Shown here: piece after piece, positions 14,826 through 23,402 of the stretch
Layout of the letters: every line of letters begins with the position of its first letter
How positions within the stretch are numbered: the stretch's first letter is position 1
NCBI RefSeq assembly: GCF_000424665.1
Contig: NZ_KE384222.1
Coordinates: 297,022 to 361,021 of the forward strand
Direction of reading: 5' to 3'
Source: Salinimicrobium terrae DSM 17865
GTDB taxonomy: Bacteria; Bacteroidota; Bacteroidia; Flavobacteriales; Flavobacteriaceae
DNA length: 64,000 nt
Translations under genes and position numbers: made by a program
The notes under the pieces: model-generated
What the model saw: only the letters and a program-made list of their open reading frames with translations
Database searches by the model: none
Told to the model about the DNA's origin: nothing

Positions 14826-17381
14826 ATGGTTGAAGAATTATTTAGCACCCAGACTTATACCTACGAAGAGGTACTGCAAGAATGTTTAAAATATTTTAAA
14901 AATGACGAGCTTGCAGCTACTACCTGGATAAATAAGTATGCAGTAAAAGACAAAAACGGAAAATTCCTTGAATTAACTCCCGATGATATGCATCGTCGAA
15001 TGGCAAAACAATTTGCCAGAATGGAGGCAAAATATGCCGATCGTGAGGGGGGAAAAGAGAATCTCTCTCCTTACGGGAAATCCAGAGAGTTCCTGAGTGA
15101 AGAAAGAATCTATCAGCTTTTTAAAGATTTTAAGTACAGCATTCCGCAGGGTAGTGTCATGGCGGCCCTTGGAAATGATCAAATGATAGCTTCGCTTTCA
15201 AATTGTGTGGTTGTGCCACCGGTTTATGATTCTTATGGCGGAATTTTACATACAGACCAGCAACTGGTGCAATTATTTAAAAGACGTTGTGGAGTAGGTG
15301 TGGATCTTTCCGGTCTTCGTCCCAAGAATGCCTTGGTATCCAATTCGGCAGGAACAACAACGGGTGCAGTTTCTTTTATGGAAAGATTCTCCAACACTAC
15401 CCGTGAAGTTGCTCAAAATGGAAGAAGAGGAGCACTAATGCTTACTATTGATATATCTCATCCTGATGTTGAGGATTTTATTACTATTAAACAGGATCTA
15501 AAAAAGGTAACCGGAGCAAATATCTCTCTTAGGCTTACAGATGAATTTATGCAGGCGGTAACAGATGATGCCGATTTTACACTCCGCTGGCCAATCGACA
15601 GTCCTAATCCAAAATACACCAAAACCGTTCGTGCAAAAAAGCTATGGGATACTGTGATAAAATGTGCACATAATACTGCAGAACCAGGTTTGATTTTCTG
15701 GGATAAGCAGCACACCTACTCAACATCCTCGTTCTACCCGGGCTTTAAAAACAGTTCGACAAATCCATGTTCAGAGATCGCAATGCAGGGAGGTGATTCC
15801 TGTCGATTAATTGCAGTGAATCTTTATAACTTTGTAGATAATCCTTTTACTGAAAGCGCTTCTTTTAACCACGACAAATTCTATAAAGTCATTTATGAAA
15901 CTCAGCGGTTGATGGATGATCTTGTAGATCTGGAATTGGAAGCAGTAGAAAAGATCCTTGCGAAGATAAGTCAGGATGAGGAGCCCGATTTTATTAAGAA
16001 AAATGAGATCGACACTTGGAAGTTACTTGCTGAAAATGGTAAAACCGGAAGACGTACCGGTCTTGGCTTTACTGCTCTGGCCGACGCTGTGGCCGCTCTT
16101 GGAGTGAAATTCGATACAGATGAAGCTCTTGAAGTGGTGGATAAGATCATGCAAACCAAGCTGAAAGGAGAATTTGACAGTAGTATTGATATGGCGATCA
16201 CCAGAGAGCCATTTAAGGTATTCGATCCAAAAGTTGAAGAGCAGTCGGATTTTGTTCAAATGATGAAGGACGAATTCCCGGAGCTTTACAGCCGAATGAT
16301 GGAGCACGGCAGGAGGAATATCTCCATAAGTACTGTTGCACCGACCGGAAGTTTAAGTATGCTCGCGCAGACTTCTTCGGGAATTGAACCTGTTTTCATG
16401 TTGTCATACAAGAGAAGAAGAAAAGTAAATGCATCAAGTTCGAAAGGAAAAGTTGCTTTTGTAGATGACACGGGAGATGCTTTTGAAGAATTCACTGTTT
16501 ATCATCCAAAGGTGAAAACATGGATGGATGCATCAGGAAAAGAAGCTATTGAGCAGAGTCCTTACGCGGGAGCAACTGCTTCCGAAATTAACTGGCAAAA
16601 GCGTGTGGAAATGCAGGCGCTTGTCCAAAAATATACCACGCACTCCATAAGTTCTACCATTAACCTTGCAAATGATGTAAGCGAGGAGAAGGTAAGCGAT
16701 ATTTATATTGAATCCTGGAAACAGGGATTAAAAGGAATTACTGTTTATCGTGATGGTTCAAGAAGCGGAATTCTTGTTTCTTCAGATGATAAAGGCAAGA
16801 AAGATGTGAGTAAGGAGAGTGTTTTTGCTGAAACCTACGCTCCAAAACGTCCAAAGAAGCTGGAATCAAAGATCATCCGTTTCAATAACGAAAAGGAGAA
16901 ATGGCTTGCTGTGGTTGGTATCCTGAATGACCGTCCATATGAGATCTTCACCGGAAAAATGGAAGATGTATTTAATCTTCCAACATGGGTTGAGAAGGGA
17001 TACGTGATCAAAAATCGTGACGAGGATGGTAAATCCAGATATGACTTCCAGTTCTGCGATAAGCATGGATATAAGGTGACTATTGAAGGACTTTCGAGGT
17101 CCTTCAATGAAGAGTACTGGAATTATGCGAAGCTAATCTCCGGAGTACTTCGCCACGGAATGCCAATTCCTTATGTAGTTGACCTTATCAACAACCTGAA
17201 CCTTCTTGACGAAAGCATCAACACCTGGAAAGCAGGAGTTGTTCGTGCCCTGAAGCAATTTGTTCCCGATGGAACTCCTGCTGCCGATAAAGAATGTGGC
17301 GAATGTGGTGATCCGGAAGGAATCATTTTCTCTGAAGGTTGCCTGGTTTGTAAAAGCTGTGGCTACTCCAAGTGTGGCTAA
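14826..17381 (+). CDS. nrdJ: adenosylcobalamin-dependent (class II) ribonucleotide reductase
   Basis: Converts ribonucleotides to deoxyribonucleotides using B12 to generate the thiyl radical, with no need for oxygen or a small subunit. The 10-stranded barrel signatures are present: NCVVVPPVYDSYGGI (substrate-site Cys), RRCGVGVDLSGLRP, and NPCSEI at 313-318, the radical Cys motif. Later SISTVAPTGSLSMLAQTSSGIEP and KGITVYRDGSRSG are typical of NrdJ. The C-terminus carries a four-cysteine knuckle (ECGEC...CLVCKSCG) that re-reduces the active site via thioredoxin. Length 851 aa is normal for the long bacterial type. It is monocistronic, ended by a strong terminator at 17,409. No B12 riboswitch is seen upstream. 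Confidence 0.95.
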   Translation: MVEELFSTQTYTYEEVLQECLKYFKNDELAATTWINKYAVKDKNGKFLELTPDDMHRRMAKQFARMEAKYADREGGKENLSPYGKSREFLSEERIYQLFKDFKYSIPQGSVMAALGNDQMIASLSNCVVVPPVYDSYGGILHTDQQLVQLFKRRCGVGVDLSGLRPKNALVSNSAGTTTGAVSFMERFSNTTREVAQNGRRGALMLTIDISHPDVEDFITIKQDLKKVTGANISLRLTDEFMQAVTDDADFTLRWPIDSPNPKYTKTVRAKKLWDTVIKCAHNTAEPGLIFWDKQHTYSTSSFYPGFKNSSTNPCSEIAMQGGDSCRLIAVNLYNFVDNPFTESASFNHDKFYKVIYETQRLMDDLVDLELEAVEKILAKISQDEEPDFIKKNEIDTWKLLAENGKTGRRTGLGFTALADAVAALGVKFDTDEALEVVDKIMQTKLKGEFDSSIDMAITREPFKVFDPKVEEQSDFVQMMKDEFPELYSRMMEHGRRNISISTVAPTGSLSMLAQTSSGIEPVFMLSYKRRRKVNASSSKGKVAFVDDTGDAFEEFTVYHPKVKTWMDASGKEAIEQSPYAGATASEINWQKRVEMQALVQKYTTHSISSTINLANDVSEEKVSDIYIESWKQGLKGITVYRDGSRSGILVSSDDKGKKDVSKESVFAETYAPKRPKKLESKIIRFNNEKEKWLAVVGILNDRPYEIFTGKMEDVFNLPTWVEKGYVIKNRDEDGKSRYDFQFCDKHGYKVTIEGLSRSFNEEYWNYAKLISGVLRHGMPIPYVVDLINNLNLLDESINTWKAGVVRALKQFVPDGTPAADKECGECGDPEGIIFSEGCLVCKSCGYSKCG

Positions 17382-17408
17382 AATTTAATTTTGTCCCCCG
17401 GTAAATAG

Positions 17409-17441
17409 AAAACCCCGCTTCTGATAAGGAGCGGGGTTTTT
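17409..17441 (+). terminator. intrinsic terminator of nrdJ
   Basis: Stem AACCCCGCT / AGCGGGGTT with loop TCTGATAAGG, then TTTT. Confidence 0.85.
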
Positions 17442-17570
17442 ACTATACTGCCTCTGGTTCAATCTTTACAGGATTCCGCTCCTATTACACATTGCTCCTA
17501 ATTTCTTACTGGTGTTTGCCGCATGAGCAGAAAATTTTTTATTCATAATTTATATTTATGTTTTATATTT

Positions 17571-17831
17571 ATGAAAAGAAAAGCAATGGGAACCTTCACT
17601 TCATCTCTACCTCAAGATCTTTTAGAAAAATTGAATTCTGAAGCGAAAAAACTGGGAGTGCCTAAAAACAGACTTATAGAAATGGCTTTACGAATCTACC
17701 TGGACCAGTTGAACAGGGCAGAATATGCACGCTCATATTCTAAAGCAGGTAGAGATGAAGAAGTCATGGCTATTGCAGAGGAAGGAATGGCAACCTATTT
17801 GGAAGATCTCGAAAATAGTTTAGAAAAATGA
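17571..17831 (+). CDS. ribbon-helix-helix antitoxin of a MazEF/PemIK-like pair
   Basis: Small DNA-binding antitoxin (86 aa from the ATG at 17,571; another in-frame ATG at 17,586 and a longer frame from 17,523 are possible). The ribbon-helix-helix core is GTFTSSLPQDLLEKLNSEAK followed by LGVPKNRLIEMALRIYLDQL, a CopG/MetJ-type fold. The acidic C-terminus (AIAEEGMATYLEDLEN) would wrap the toxin. Its stop overlaps the toxin ATG as ATGA, so the two are translationally coupled. It should repress its own promoter. The toxin downstream is interrupted, so the antitoxin may now be an orphan. Confidence 0.8.
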   Translation: MKRKAMGTFTSSLPQDLLEKLNSEAKKLGVPKNRLIEMALRIYLDQLNRAEYARSYSKAGRDEEVMAIAEEGMATYLEDLENSLEK

Positions 17832-18160
17832 AGCAGGGTGAGATCTGGGATGTTTATCTTGATCCTGTCTCAGGAAGTGAACAGGGAGGAAGAAGGCCCT
17901 GTGTAATAATAAGCGGCGATCTTCTAAACCAGCATTTACAGGTGGTGATCGTTTGTCCCTTAACTACTAAAATTAAAAGGTACAAAGGGAATCTTATCCT
18001 CAAACCAAATATTTAAAATGGTTTGAAAAACGAATCAGAAGTTCTAACTTTTCATGTCAGATCAGTTTCTAAAAAGCGTCTTGACAGGAGAATTGGAAAA
18101 ATAAGTTCTGAAAAAGTGGATTTTATTAAGAGAGCTTTGACCGATATTTTGAGGTATTAA
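17828..18160 (+). pseudogene. MazF/PemK-type mRNA interferase toxin with in-frame nonsense codon
   Basis: The reading frame begins MKQGEIWDVYLDPVSGSEQ with the PemK/MazF core GGRRPCVIISGDLLN and VIVCPLTTKIKRYKGNLIL. It meets TAA at 18,014-18,016 (codon 63). The same frame then continues without stops for 47 more codons: NGLKNESEVLTFHVRSVSKK and ISSEKVDFIKRALTDILRY, which is the normal second half of the family including the RSVSKKRL strand. Restored length would be 110 aa, the family norm. A G-to-T change (GAA to TAA) is the simplest cause. The first half alone lacks part of the dimer and active site, so the toxin is probably inactive unless the stop is read through. Confidence 0.85.
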
Positions 18161-18175
18161 AAACGGAAACAACAA

Positions 18176-18208
18176 AGACCTCACAGGTTTTCAAAACCTG
18201 TGAGGTCT
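18176..18208. repeat. 33-bp perfect palindrome, dispersed-repeat type
   Basis: AGACCTCACAGGTTTT, a central C, then its exact complement: 16-bp arms. It lies between the toxin remnant and convergent kdsA and can act as a transcription stop for both. Palindromes of this composition recur in many Bacteroidota genomes, which suggests a mobile repeat; that is from general knowledge, with only one copy in this window. Confidence 0.7.
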
Positions 18209-18228
18209 AATATCAATGATGCGGTAAA

Positions 18229-19047
18229 TTAAAAAGAATTAATCGTCTTTCTTATTGCAGTTAAATTACTAAGTAGCCTTTCCAGGTACTGGATATGTAA
18301 CATATTGGCGCCGTCACTTTTTGCATTGGCGGGGTCAAAATGGGTTTCGATAAAGATCCCGTCGGCCCCGGTGGCAATTCCGGCGCGGGCGATGGTTTCG
18401 ATCATGTCGGGCCTTCCCCCGGTGACTCCGCTGCTCTGGTTAGGTTGTTGTAAAGAATGCGTTACATCAAGAACAGTAGGTGCAAACTGCCGCATTGTCG
18501 GAATTCCGCGGAAGTCCACAATCATGTCCTGGTAGCCGAACATAGTTCCGCGATCGGTCACCATTACCTGCTCATTATTGCATTCTGTCACCTTTGAAAC
18601 GGCATGTTTCATGCTTTCGGGACTCATAAACTGGCCTTTCTTTAGATTGACCACCTTTCCGGTTTCGGCGGCGGCCACCACAAGGTCTGTCTGGCGGACT
18701 AAAAAAGCTGGAATCTGAAGTACATCTACATATTCCGCCGCCAGTGTGGCATCCTCTCTTTCGTGGATGTCTGTAACTGTAGGAATTTTAAAAGTTTCTG
18801 AAACCTTCCGAAGAATTTTTAGTGCTTTTTCATCTCCAATTCCTGTGAAGCTGTCAATTCGACTCCGGTTAGCTTTTTTAAAAGAACCTTTAAATATATA
18901 AGGGATCTGTAACTTATCGGTAATTTTTAAAACTGTTTCGGCTATTCGTAAAGCCATATCTTCGCCTTCAATGGCACAGGGGCCGGACAACAAAAAGAAA
19001 TTGTTCGAATTGACGTGTTTTATCTGTGGTATCTTACTTAATTGCAT
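18229..19047 (-). CDS. kdsA: 3-deoxy-8-phosphooctulonate (Kdo-8-P) synthase
   Basis: Condenses arabinose-5-phosphate and phosphoenolpyruvate to Kdo-8-phosphate, the first committed step to the Kdo of lipopolysaccharide inner core; cytoplasmic. Family motifs are clear: LLSGPCAIEGED at 19-30, FKGSFKKANRSRIDSF (PEP/A5P site), TDIHE, LQIPAFLVRQTDL, NLKKGQFMSPESM, TDRGTMFGYQDMIVDFR and DVTHSLQQPN. 272 aa is full length. The position of the metal-binding Cys in metal-dependent KdsA (near the GPCAIE... region, usually N/C-x) would need alignment to assign the enzyme type. A plus-strand palindrome follows its stop. It is a single gene here, separate from kdsB/kdsD. Confidence 0.97.
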   Translation of the reverse strand: MQLSKIPQIKHVNSNNFFLLSGPCAIEGEDMALRIAETVLKITDKLQIPYIFKGSFKKANRSRIDSFTGIGDEKALKILRKVSETFKIPTVTDIHEREDATLAAEYVDVLQIPAFLVRQTDLVVAAAETGKVVNLKKGQFMSPESMKHAVSKVTECNNEQVMVTDRGTMFGYQDMIVDFRGIPTMRQFAPTVLDVTHSLQQPNQSSGVTGGRPDMIETIARAGIATGADGIFIETHFDPANAKSDGANMLHIQYLERLLSNLTAIRKTINSF

Positions 19048-19112
19048 AAAATAAATTTAATGTAAAGATACCTTTTTTGAAGATTTGTTGCTGACAGAAC
19101 TTACGAGCCACC

Positions 19113-19694
19113 TCAATTCTCGATTTTAATTAAACTGTCATCCTGCTCTTCATCAAAAGGTGGCTGAATTTCATAACCCAGGGCTCTGATGATTCTGTTG
19201 TTGTCATAGTAAAAATGAGCCTGGCTTACTTTATTTTCCCGAAACTTTAAAGCCACATGATAAGGAAAGCTTATCGTTTCGCCATTTGGATACCTTAAGG
19301 TATTTGTGCCCCAGTGCAGGATCCAATTGCCTTCCCGGGGCCCTTCGGGAACAGATATTCCTAACCATACGCCGTCTTTGTCCAACACGGGAGTAGCAAT
19401 CTCTCTACCTTTGCTCCAGTATGCTATCGTTTTCTCCAGGTTCAAACTATCATAGCTACCCAGGTTATAAAACATGGCATCTACTGCAGAATTTTTCCTT
19501 AGAGTTTCCCAGTTCCCTGTTTCATAGGCTTCCACTGTTTCCTTAGCTGTTCGAATTAATTCTTCCTCCTGAGGAAAGTCAAGGCTTGTCCTATCATCCA
19601 CTTGTGCTGCTACAGGTTGATAAACGGAAAGAACTCCCAAAGCAACAATCCACAGTAACAAGATCTTTTTCTCCATTCTTCTTCTTGATTTCAT
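19113..19694 (-). CDS. secreted NTF2/SnoaL-like protein
   Basis: 193-residue exported protein: signal peptide (KKILLLWIVALGVLSVYQPVAAQ) ending near residue 31, no lipobox. The mature part fits the NTF2-like fold, a curved sheet with a pocket, as in SnoaL-like proteins: helix EEELIRTAKETVEAYETGNW at the start, then WILHWGTNTLRYPNG and YHVALKFRENKVSQAHFYYDN. Such domains may be enzymes or ligand binders and the sequence does not say which. An alternative start is the ATG six codons on (MEKKILLLW). It lies just upstream of kdsA on the same strand with a 65-bp gap, but a functional link is not evident. Confidence 0.7.
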   Translation of the reverse strand: MKSRRRMEKKILLLWIVALGVLSVYQPVAAQVDDRTSLDFPQEEELIRTAKETVEAYETGNWETLRKNSAVDAMFYNLGSYDSLNLEKTIAYWSKGREIATPVLDKDGVWLGISVPEGPREGNWILHWGTNTLRYPNGETISFPYHVALKFRENKVSQAHFYYDNNRIIRALGYEIQPPFDEEQDDSLIKIEN

Positions 19695-19998
19695 AGCGCA
19701 TATTTTAATAATTATTTGTGTGTAACTTTCTGTAAAATAAATACTTAAGTTAATAAATTATGAGCTTAAAAGGAATTTTGTGGTCATAAAATATGACTGG
19801 TCTCAGTTTTTCGCGTATGGAGATGGAATTACTTCCTGCAGATTCTAAAGTTTGAAAGACTTCCTGCTTGTGATATATCACAACTTATTGATAGCCAAAT
19901 TTTTAAGCCAATGATTTAAAATAATTTTATTCAAAGCTATCTGTTTTATATGGGAAAAATAAACGTACCTTTGCAGCCTTTAAAAATCAGGCGTTTAT
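19695..19998. other. 304-bp divergent intergenic region with typA promoter
   Basis: AT-rich. TACCTTTG at 19,966-19,973 followed by CAGCC is a -7 element of the phylum, 26 bp before the typA ATG. Nothing else is recognised in the rest. Confidence 0.55.
19966..19973 (+). promoter_or_regulatory. -7 promoter element TACCTTTG of typA
   Basis: Matches TAnnTTTG; transcription would begin near 19,980, giving a leader of about 20 nt. No clean TTG is present at -33. Confidence 0.6.
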
Positions 19999-21798
19999 AT
20001 GACAGCTATTAAGAATATTGCGATTATCGCACACGTTGACCACGGGAAGACTACATTGGTAGACAAGATTATGTATCATTGTCAGCTCTTCAGGGAAAAC
20101 GAAAATACAGGGGATCTTATCCTTGACAACAATGACCTTGAACGGGAACGGGGAATTACCATTACCTCAAAGAACGTTTCCGTAGTTTACAAAGGAACCA
20201 AAATCAATATTATCGATACTCCCGGTCACGCCGACTTTGGAGGAGAAGTGGAAAGAGTTCTTAATATGGCCGATGGTGTGCTGTTATTGGTAGATGCTTT
20301 TGAAGGTCCTATGCCACAGACACGTTTTGTTCTTCAAAAAGCTATCGATCTTGGATTGAAGCCTTGTGTGGTAATCAATAAAGTTGACAAAGAAAATTGT
20401 ACTCCGGAAGAGGTACACGAAAAAGTGTTCGACCTGATGTTTGAACTTGGTGCCGAAGAATGGCAGCTTGATTTTCCTACAGTTTACGGTTCTGCCAAGA
20501 ATAACTGGATGAGTGACGACTGGAGAAATGAGACTGACAATATTGAGCCTCTCCTGGATATGGTTATCGAGCATATACCTTCTCCTAAAATTGAGGAAGG
20601 TTCTCCACAAATGTTAATCACTTCCCTTGACTTTTCTTCCTTCACGGGAAGGATTGCAATTGGCCGCCTTCAACGTGGAACCTTAAAAGAAGGAATGCAG
20701 GTTGCGCTTGTGAAAAGAGATGGCACCATAAAAAAGACAAAAATTAAAGAACTACATATTTTCGAAGGTCTTGGCCGTAGAAAAATAGAAGAGGTAAATG
20801 CAGGCGATATTTGTGCAATCGTGGGACTGGAAGGTTTTGAGATTGGGGATACAGTTGCCGATCTTGAGAATCCTGAAGGTCTTAAAACAATCGCCATTGA
20901 TGAACCTACAATGAGCATGTTGTTTACTATTAATGATTCTCCTTTCTTCGGAAAAGATGGAAAGTTTGTTACTTCCAGACACATTAAGGAGCGTCTTATG
21001 AAGGAGCTTGAAAAGAATCTTGCACTTAGGGTAGAGGAGACGGACAGTGCCGATAAATTCATGGTGTTTGGACGTGGAGTTCTTCACTTATCTGTACTTA
21101 TTGAAACTATGCGTCGTGAAGGATACGAACTTCAGATTGGGCAGCCACAGGTGATCATCAAGGAAATTGATGGTGTGAAATGTGAGCCTATTGAAGAGTT
21201 GACCATTGATCTTCCCGAAGATGTTTCCGGAAAAGCTGTGGAAATGGTGACCATAAGAAAAGGTGAAATGCTAAGCATGGAAGGAAAAGGGGAAAGGATG
21301 ACTATCCAGTTCCAGATCCCTTCCCGCGGAATCATAGGGCTTAGAAATCAGTTGCTTACCGCTACTGCGGGAGAAGCAATTATGGCTCACCGTTATAAGG
21401 AATATCAGCCGTTAAAAGGTGGAATTCCTGAGAGACAGAACGGTTCCCTGGTTTCCATGGAAAAAGGTAAGGCAATTCCTTATTCTATTGACAAACTTCA
21501 GGATAGAGGAAAGTTCTTTGTTGATCCGGGAGAAGATATTTATGAAGGTCAGGTAATTGGAGAGAACTCTCGCCAGGATGATATGGTAGTGAACATTACC
21601 AAAACCAAAAAGCTTTCTAACGTTCGTTCTTCGGGAGCAGATGATAAAGCGAAGATCGTTCCGGCTATTAAGTTTTCATTGGAAGAAGCACTGGAATATA
21701 TTCAGAAAGATGAATATGTGGAGGTAACACCTAAACATATTCGCTTAAGGAAGATCCATCTTACTGAAAATGATAGAAAAAGAAATAAGACACTTTAA
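19999..21798 (+). CDS. typA: translational GTPase TypA/BipA
   Basis: Ribosome-associated GTPase of the EF-G-like group, involved in 50S assembly and stress or cold adaptation. G1 is [10 protein letters not shown] at 11-20, the switch motif RERGITI, G3 [11 protein letters not shown] and G4 NKVDK are all present. EF-Tu-like domain 2, the two EF-G-like alpha/beta domains and the TypA-specific C-terminal domain ([26 protein letters not shown]) follow. 599 aa is full length. Start at the ATG directly behind the promoter and short leader. Hairpin 21,820-21,850 ends the transcript. Confidence 0.97.
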   Translation: MTAIKNIAIIAHVDHGKTTLVDKIMYHCQLFRENENTGDLILDNNDLERERGITITSKNVSVVYKGTKINIIDTPGHADFGGEVERVLNMADGVLLLVDAFEGPMPQTRFVLQKAIDLGLKPCVVINKVDKENCTPEEVHEKVFDLMFELGAEEWQLDFPTVYGSAKNNWMSDDWRNETDNIEPLLDMVIEHIPSPKIEEGSPQMLITSLDFSSFTGRIAIGRLQRGTLKEGMQVALVKRDGTIKKTKIKELHIFEGLGRRKIEEVNAGDICAIVGLEGFEIGDTVADLENPEGLKTIAIDEPTMSMLFTINDSPFFGKDGKFVTSRHIKERLMKELEKNLALRVEETDSADKFMVFGRGVLHLSVLIETMRREGYELQIGQPQVIIKEIDGVKCEPIEELTIDLPEDVSGKAVEMVTIRKGEMLSMEGKGERMTIQFQIPSRGIIGLRNQLLTATAGEAIMAHRYKEYQPLKGGIPERQNGSLVSMEKGKAIPYSIDKLQDRGKFFVDPGEDIYEGQVIGENSRQDDMVVNITKTKKLSNVRSSGADDKAKIVPAIKFSLEEALEYIQKDEYVEVTPKHIRLRKIHLTENDRKRNKTL

Positions 21799-21819
21799 TT
21801 CGGAAACACTTTATAATAG

Positions 21820-21856
21820 GAGCTGCCAAAAATCGTATTTTTGGCAGCTCTTAATT
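21820..21856 (+). terminator. intrinsic terminator of typA
   Basis: Stem GAGCTGCCAAAAAT / ATTTTTGGCAGCTC with a 3-nt loop, followed by TTAATTTTT. A near-twin (GGTGCCAAAAAT core) follows the ABC permease at 36,002. Confidence 0.75.
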
Positions 21857-21897
21857 TTTAACCCTTTTAAAGGACCTTTAAATCTCTATTTATTACT

Positions 21898-22143
21898 ATG
21901 GAAATATTAGGAATATCATATATCGAATGGATTGGCTACCTGGCATCTTTCTTTTTGCTGTTATCTTTCTTAATGAGAAATATCACCACCCTTAGATACA
22001 TCAACAGTCTTGGCTGTCTTCTTTTTGTCGCTTACGGACTACTACTGGGGTCATATCCTATTATTGTTACCAATGCTGCCATTGTTTTGATCAATATTTA
22101 CTACCTCTTCATTAACCGGAATCCTTCAACTTCTGAAAGTTAA
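21898..22143 (+). CDS. small YgjV/CBU_0592-like inner-membrane protein
   Basis: 81-residue protein with three hydrophobic segments (about 9-29, 35-52, 55-75). The opening IEWIGYLASFFLLLSFLMRN and the pattern LRYINSLGCLLFVAYGLLLGSYPIIVTNAAI match the small bacterial membrane family that includes YgjV-like and CBU_0592-like proteins (a tandem of short PQ-loop-like helices). No function is established. It lies between typA and an intergenic repeat and has no evident partner. Confidence 0.65.
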   Translation: MEILGISYIEWIGYLASFFLLLSFLMRNITTLRYINSLGCLLFVAYGLLLGSYPIIVTNAAIVLINIYYLFINRNPSTSES

Positions 22144-22249
22144 ATCTTAGAAGAACCAGATTCGGTATTCCAAGAAATACCTTTCAAAAATGTCATTTTT
22201 GAGAAGTATTATTTTGAAAATATTTTAAGGAGGGGAAACGTAATCTTAT

Positions 22250-22378
22250 TGTCAGGCTGAGCTTTTTTCACGACCGGAGGACGTGAAAATATGGTCGAAG
22301 CCGTTTCCGAACAATTAATATTTCGGGAAATCAAGCACTTCGACCGTCGCTCCTTGCAGTCGCTGGCTCAGTGTGACA
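22250..22378. repeat. 129-bp intergenic repeat with inverted ends
   Basis: Begins TGTCAGGCTGAGC and ends GCTCAGTGTGACA (inverse, 11 of 13 matching), with GTCGAAG and CTTCGAC inside. This type of TGTCAGGCTGAGCG...CTTCGAC block is scattered between genes in many Bacteroidota; a related half-copy (GAGCGCAGTCGAGGG) lies at 47,137. Confidence 0.55.
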
Positions 22379-22434
22379 TTTGTGATTCTACACTGATCCC
22401 CATATGTTTCAGTAAAAAGAAGAAATTTTTCTAA

Positions 22435-22488
22435 CGCAGGAGGGGATTGCTCCGGTCGCTCTATTAAGCTCCATCGCAAAGACGTACA
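22435..22488. repeat. short dispersed intergenic repeat
   Basis: GCAGGAGGGGATTGCTCC ... CGCAAAGACG, a sequence pattern repeatedly seen between genes of unrelated bacteria. No coding value. Confidence 0.45.
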
Positions 22489-22519
22489 AACTTTGAACTT
22501 TAGACTTTGAACACCATCG

Positions 22520-23203
22520 TCAGACGGTTTTTTGAACCACTTCAAAAACTTTTTGTCCGTCGCATTTAAGGGTTTTGGAAGGGTACTTCAGCAGCAGGGC
22601 GTAATCGTGAGTGGCCATTAGAATGGTCTTTCCGTTTTTGCTGATTTGTTGCAGGACTTCCATGACCTCTACAGAAGTCTGAGGATCAAGGTTACCGGTA
22701 GGTTCGTCGGCAAGGATGAGTTCAGGGTCATTAAGAAGAGCACGGGCAATGGCAATCCTTTGTTGCTCTCCACCCGAAAGCTGATAAGGATTCTTAAAAC
22801 CTTTAGTCCCCATTCCTACCTTTTTGAGAACTTCGTCAATTTTGGCATCCATAGATGCTTTTTCTTTCCAGCCTGTAGCCTTTAGAACAAAAAGAAGATT
22901 TTCATTGACATTACGATCATTGAGCAGCTTAAAATCCTGAAAAACCACTCCCAGCTTTCGACGTAGAAAAGGAATATCTTTTTCCTTTAATGTACGCAGA
23001 TCATAATCCACAATCTGGCCTTCGCCTTCGGTCAAAGGAAGATCTCCGTAGAGGGTTTTCATAAAACTACTTTTTCCTGTTCCGGTTTTCCCAATGAGGT
23101 AAACAAATTCCCCTTTTTCGATCTCTATATTAACTTCAGAAAGAATAAGCGTCTCCCGTTGATAGATGGCAGCGTCTTTTAAGTGCAGAACAGTATTGGA
23201 CAT
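22520..23203 (-). CDS. ftsE: cell-division ABC transporter ATP-binding protein FtsE
   Basis: ATPase that with FtsX regulates septal peptidoglycan hydrolases. Walker A GKTGTGKS at 38-45, signature LSGGEQQR at 142-149, Walker B LILADEP at 162-168 and the switch His (ATHD) are intact. The segment [27 protein letters not shown] is the FtsE-typical Q-loop region. 227 aa is normal. ftsX is not adjacent in this window, so it must be encoded elsewhere, as in other Flavobacteriaceae. It is divergent from the TPR/outer-membrane operon. Confidence 0.9.
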   Translation of the reverse strand: MSNTVLHLKDAAIYQRETLILSEVNIEIEKGEFVYLIGKTGTGKSSFMKTLYGDLPLTEGEGQIVDYDLRTLKEKDIPFLRRKLGVVFQDFKLLNDRNVNENLLFVLKATGWKEKASMDAKIDEVLKKVGMGTKGFKNPYQLSGGEQQRIAIARALLNDPELILADEPTGNLDPQTSVEVMEVLQQISKNGKTILMATHDYALLLKYPSKTLKCDGQKVFEVVQKTV

Positions 23204-23368
23204 GAAAAATCACATTTTTGAGAGGTAAAAGTAAGAAAGAGAACGTAAATATAGCCGCTTGTGTTGCTTTTCTTCTGCTGAAATTTTTCGCAGGAAATTT
23301 TAGGTTTCATTTAACGGGAATACATAATTTATCTTACAACATAGGCGTTATTACCTTATAGTTTCTTA

Positions 23369-23376
23369 TATCTTTG
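23369..23376 (+). promoter_or_regulatory. -7 promoter element TATCTTTG of the TPR operon
   Basis: Matches TAnnTTTG, 27 bp upstream of the ATG at 23,403. Confidence 0.55.
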
Positions 23377-23402
23377 AATCATCAACAAAATAAAATCTAC
23401 GA

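Larger units (their letters stand above)
22144..22519. other. 376-bp intergenic region made of dispersed repeats
   Basis: Contains the two repeat blocks listed next (22,250-22,378 and 22,435-22,488) and no gene. Open frames crossing it are repeat translations. Confidence 0.6.

Noticed and set aside
22315..22545. 76-codon frame upstream of ftsE on the minus strand
   Set aside because: It is built from dispersed repeat sequence, with no family resemblance, and overlaps the ftsE end.
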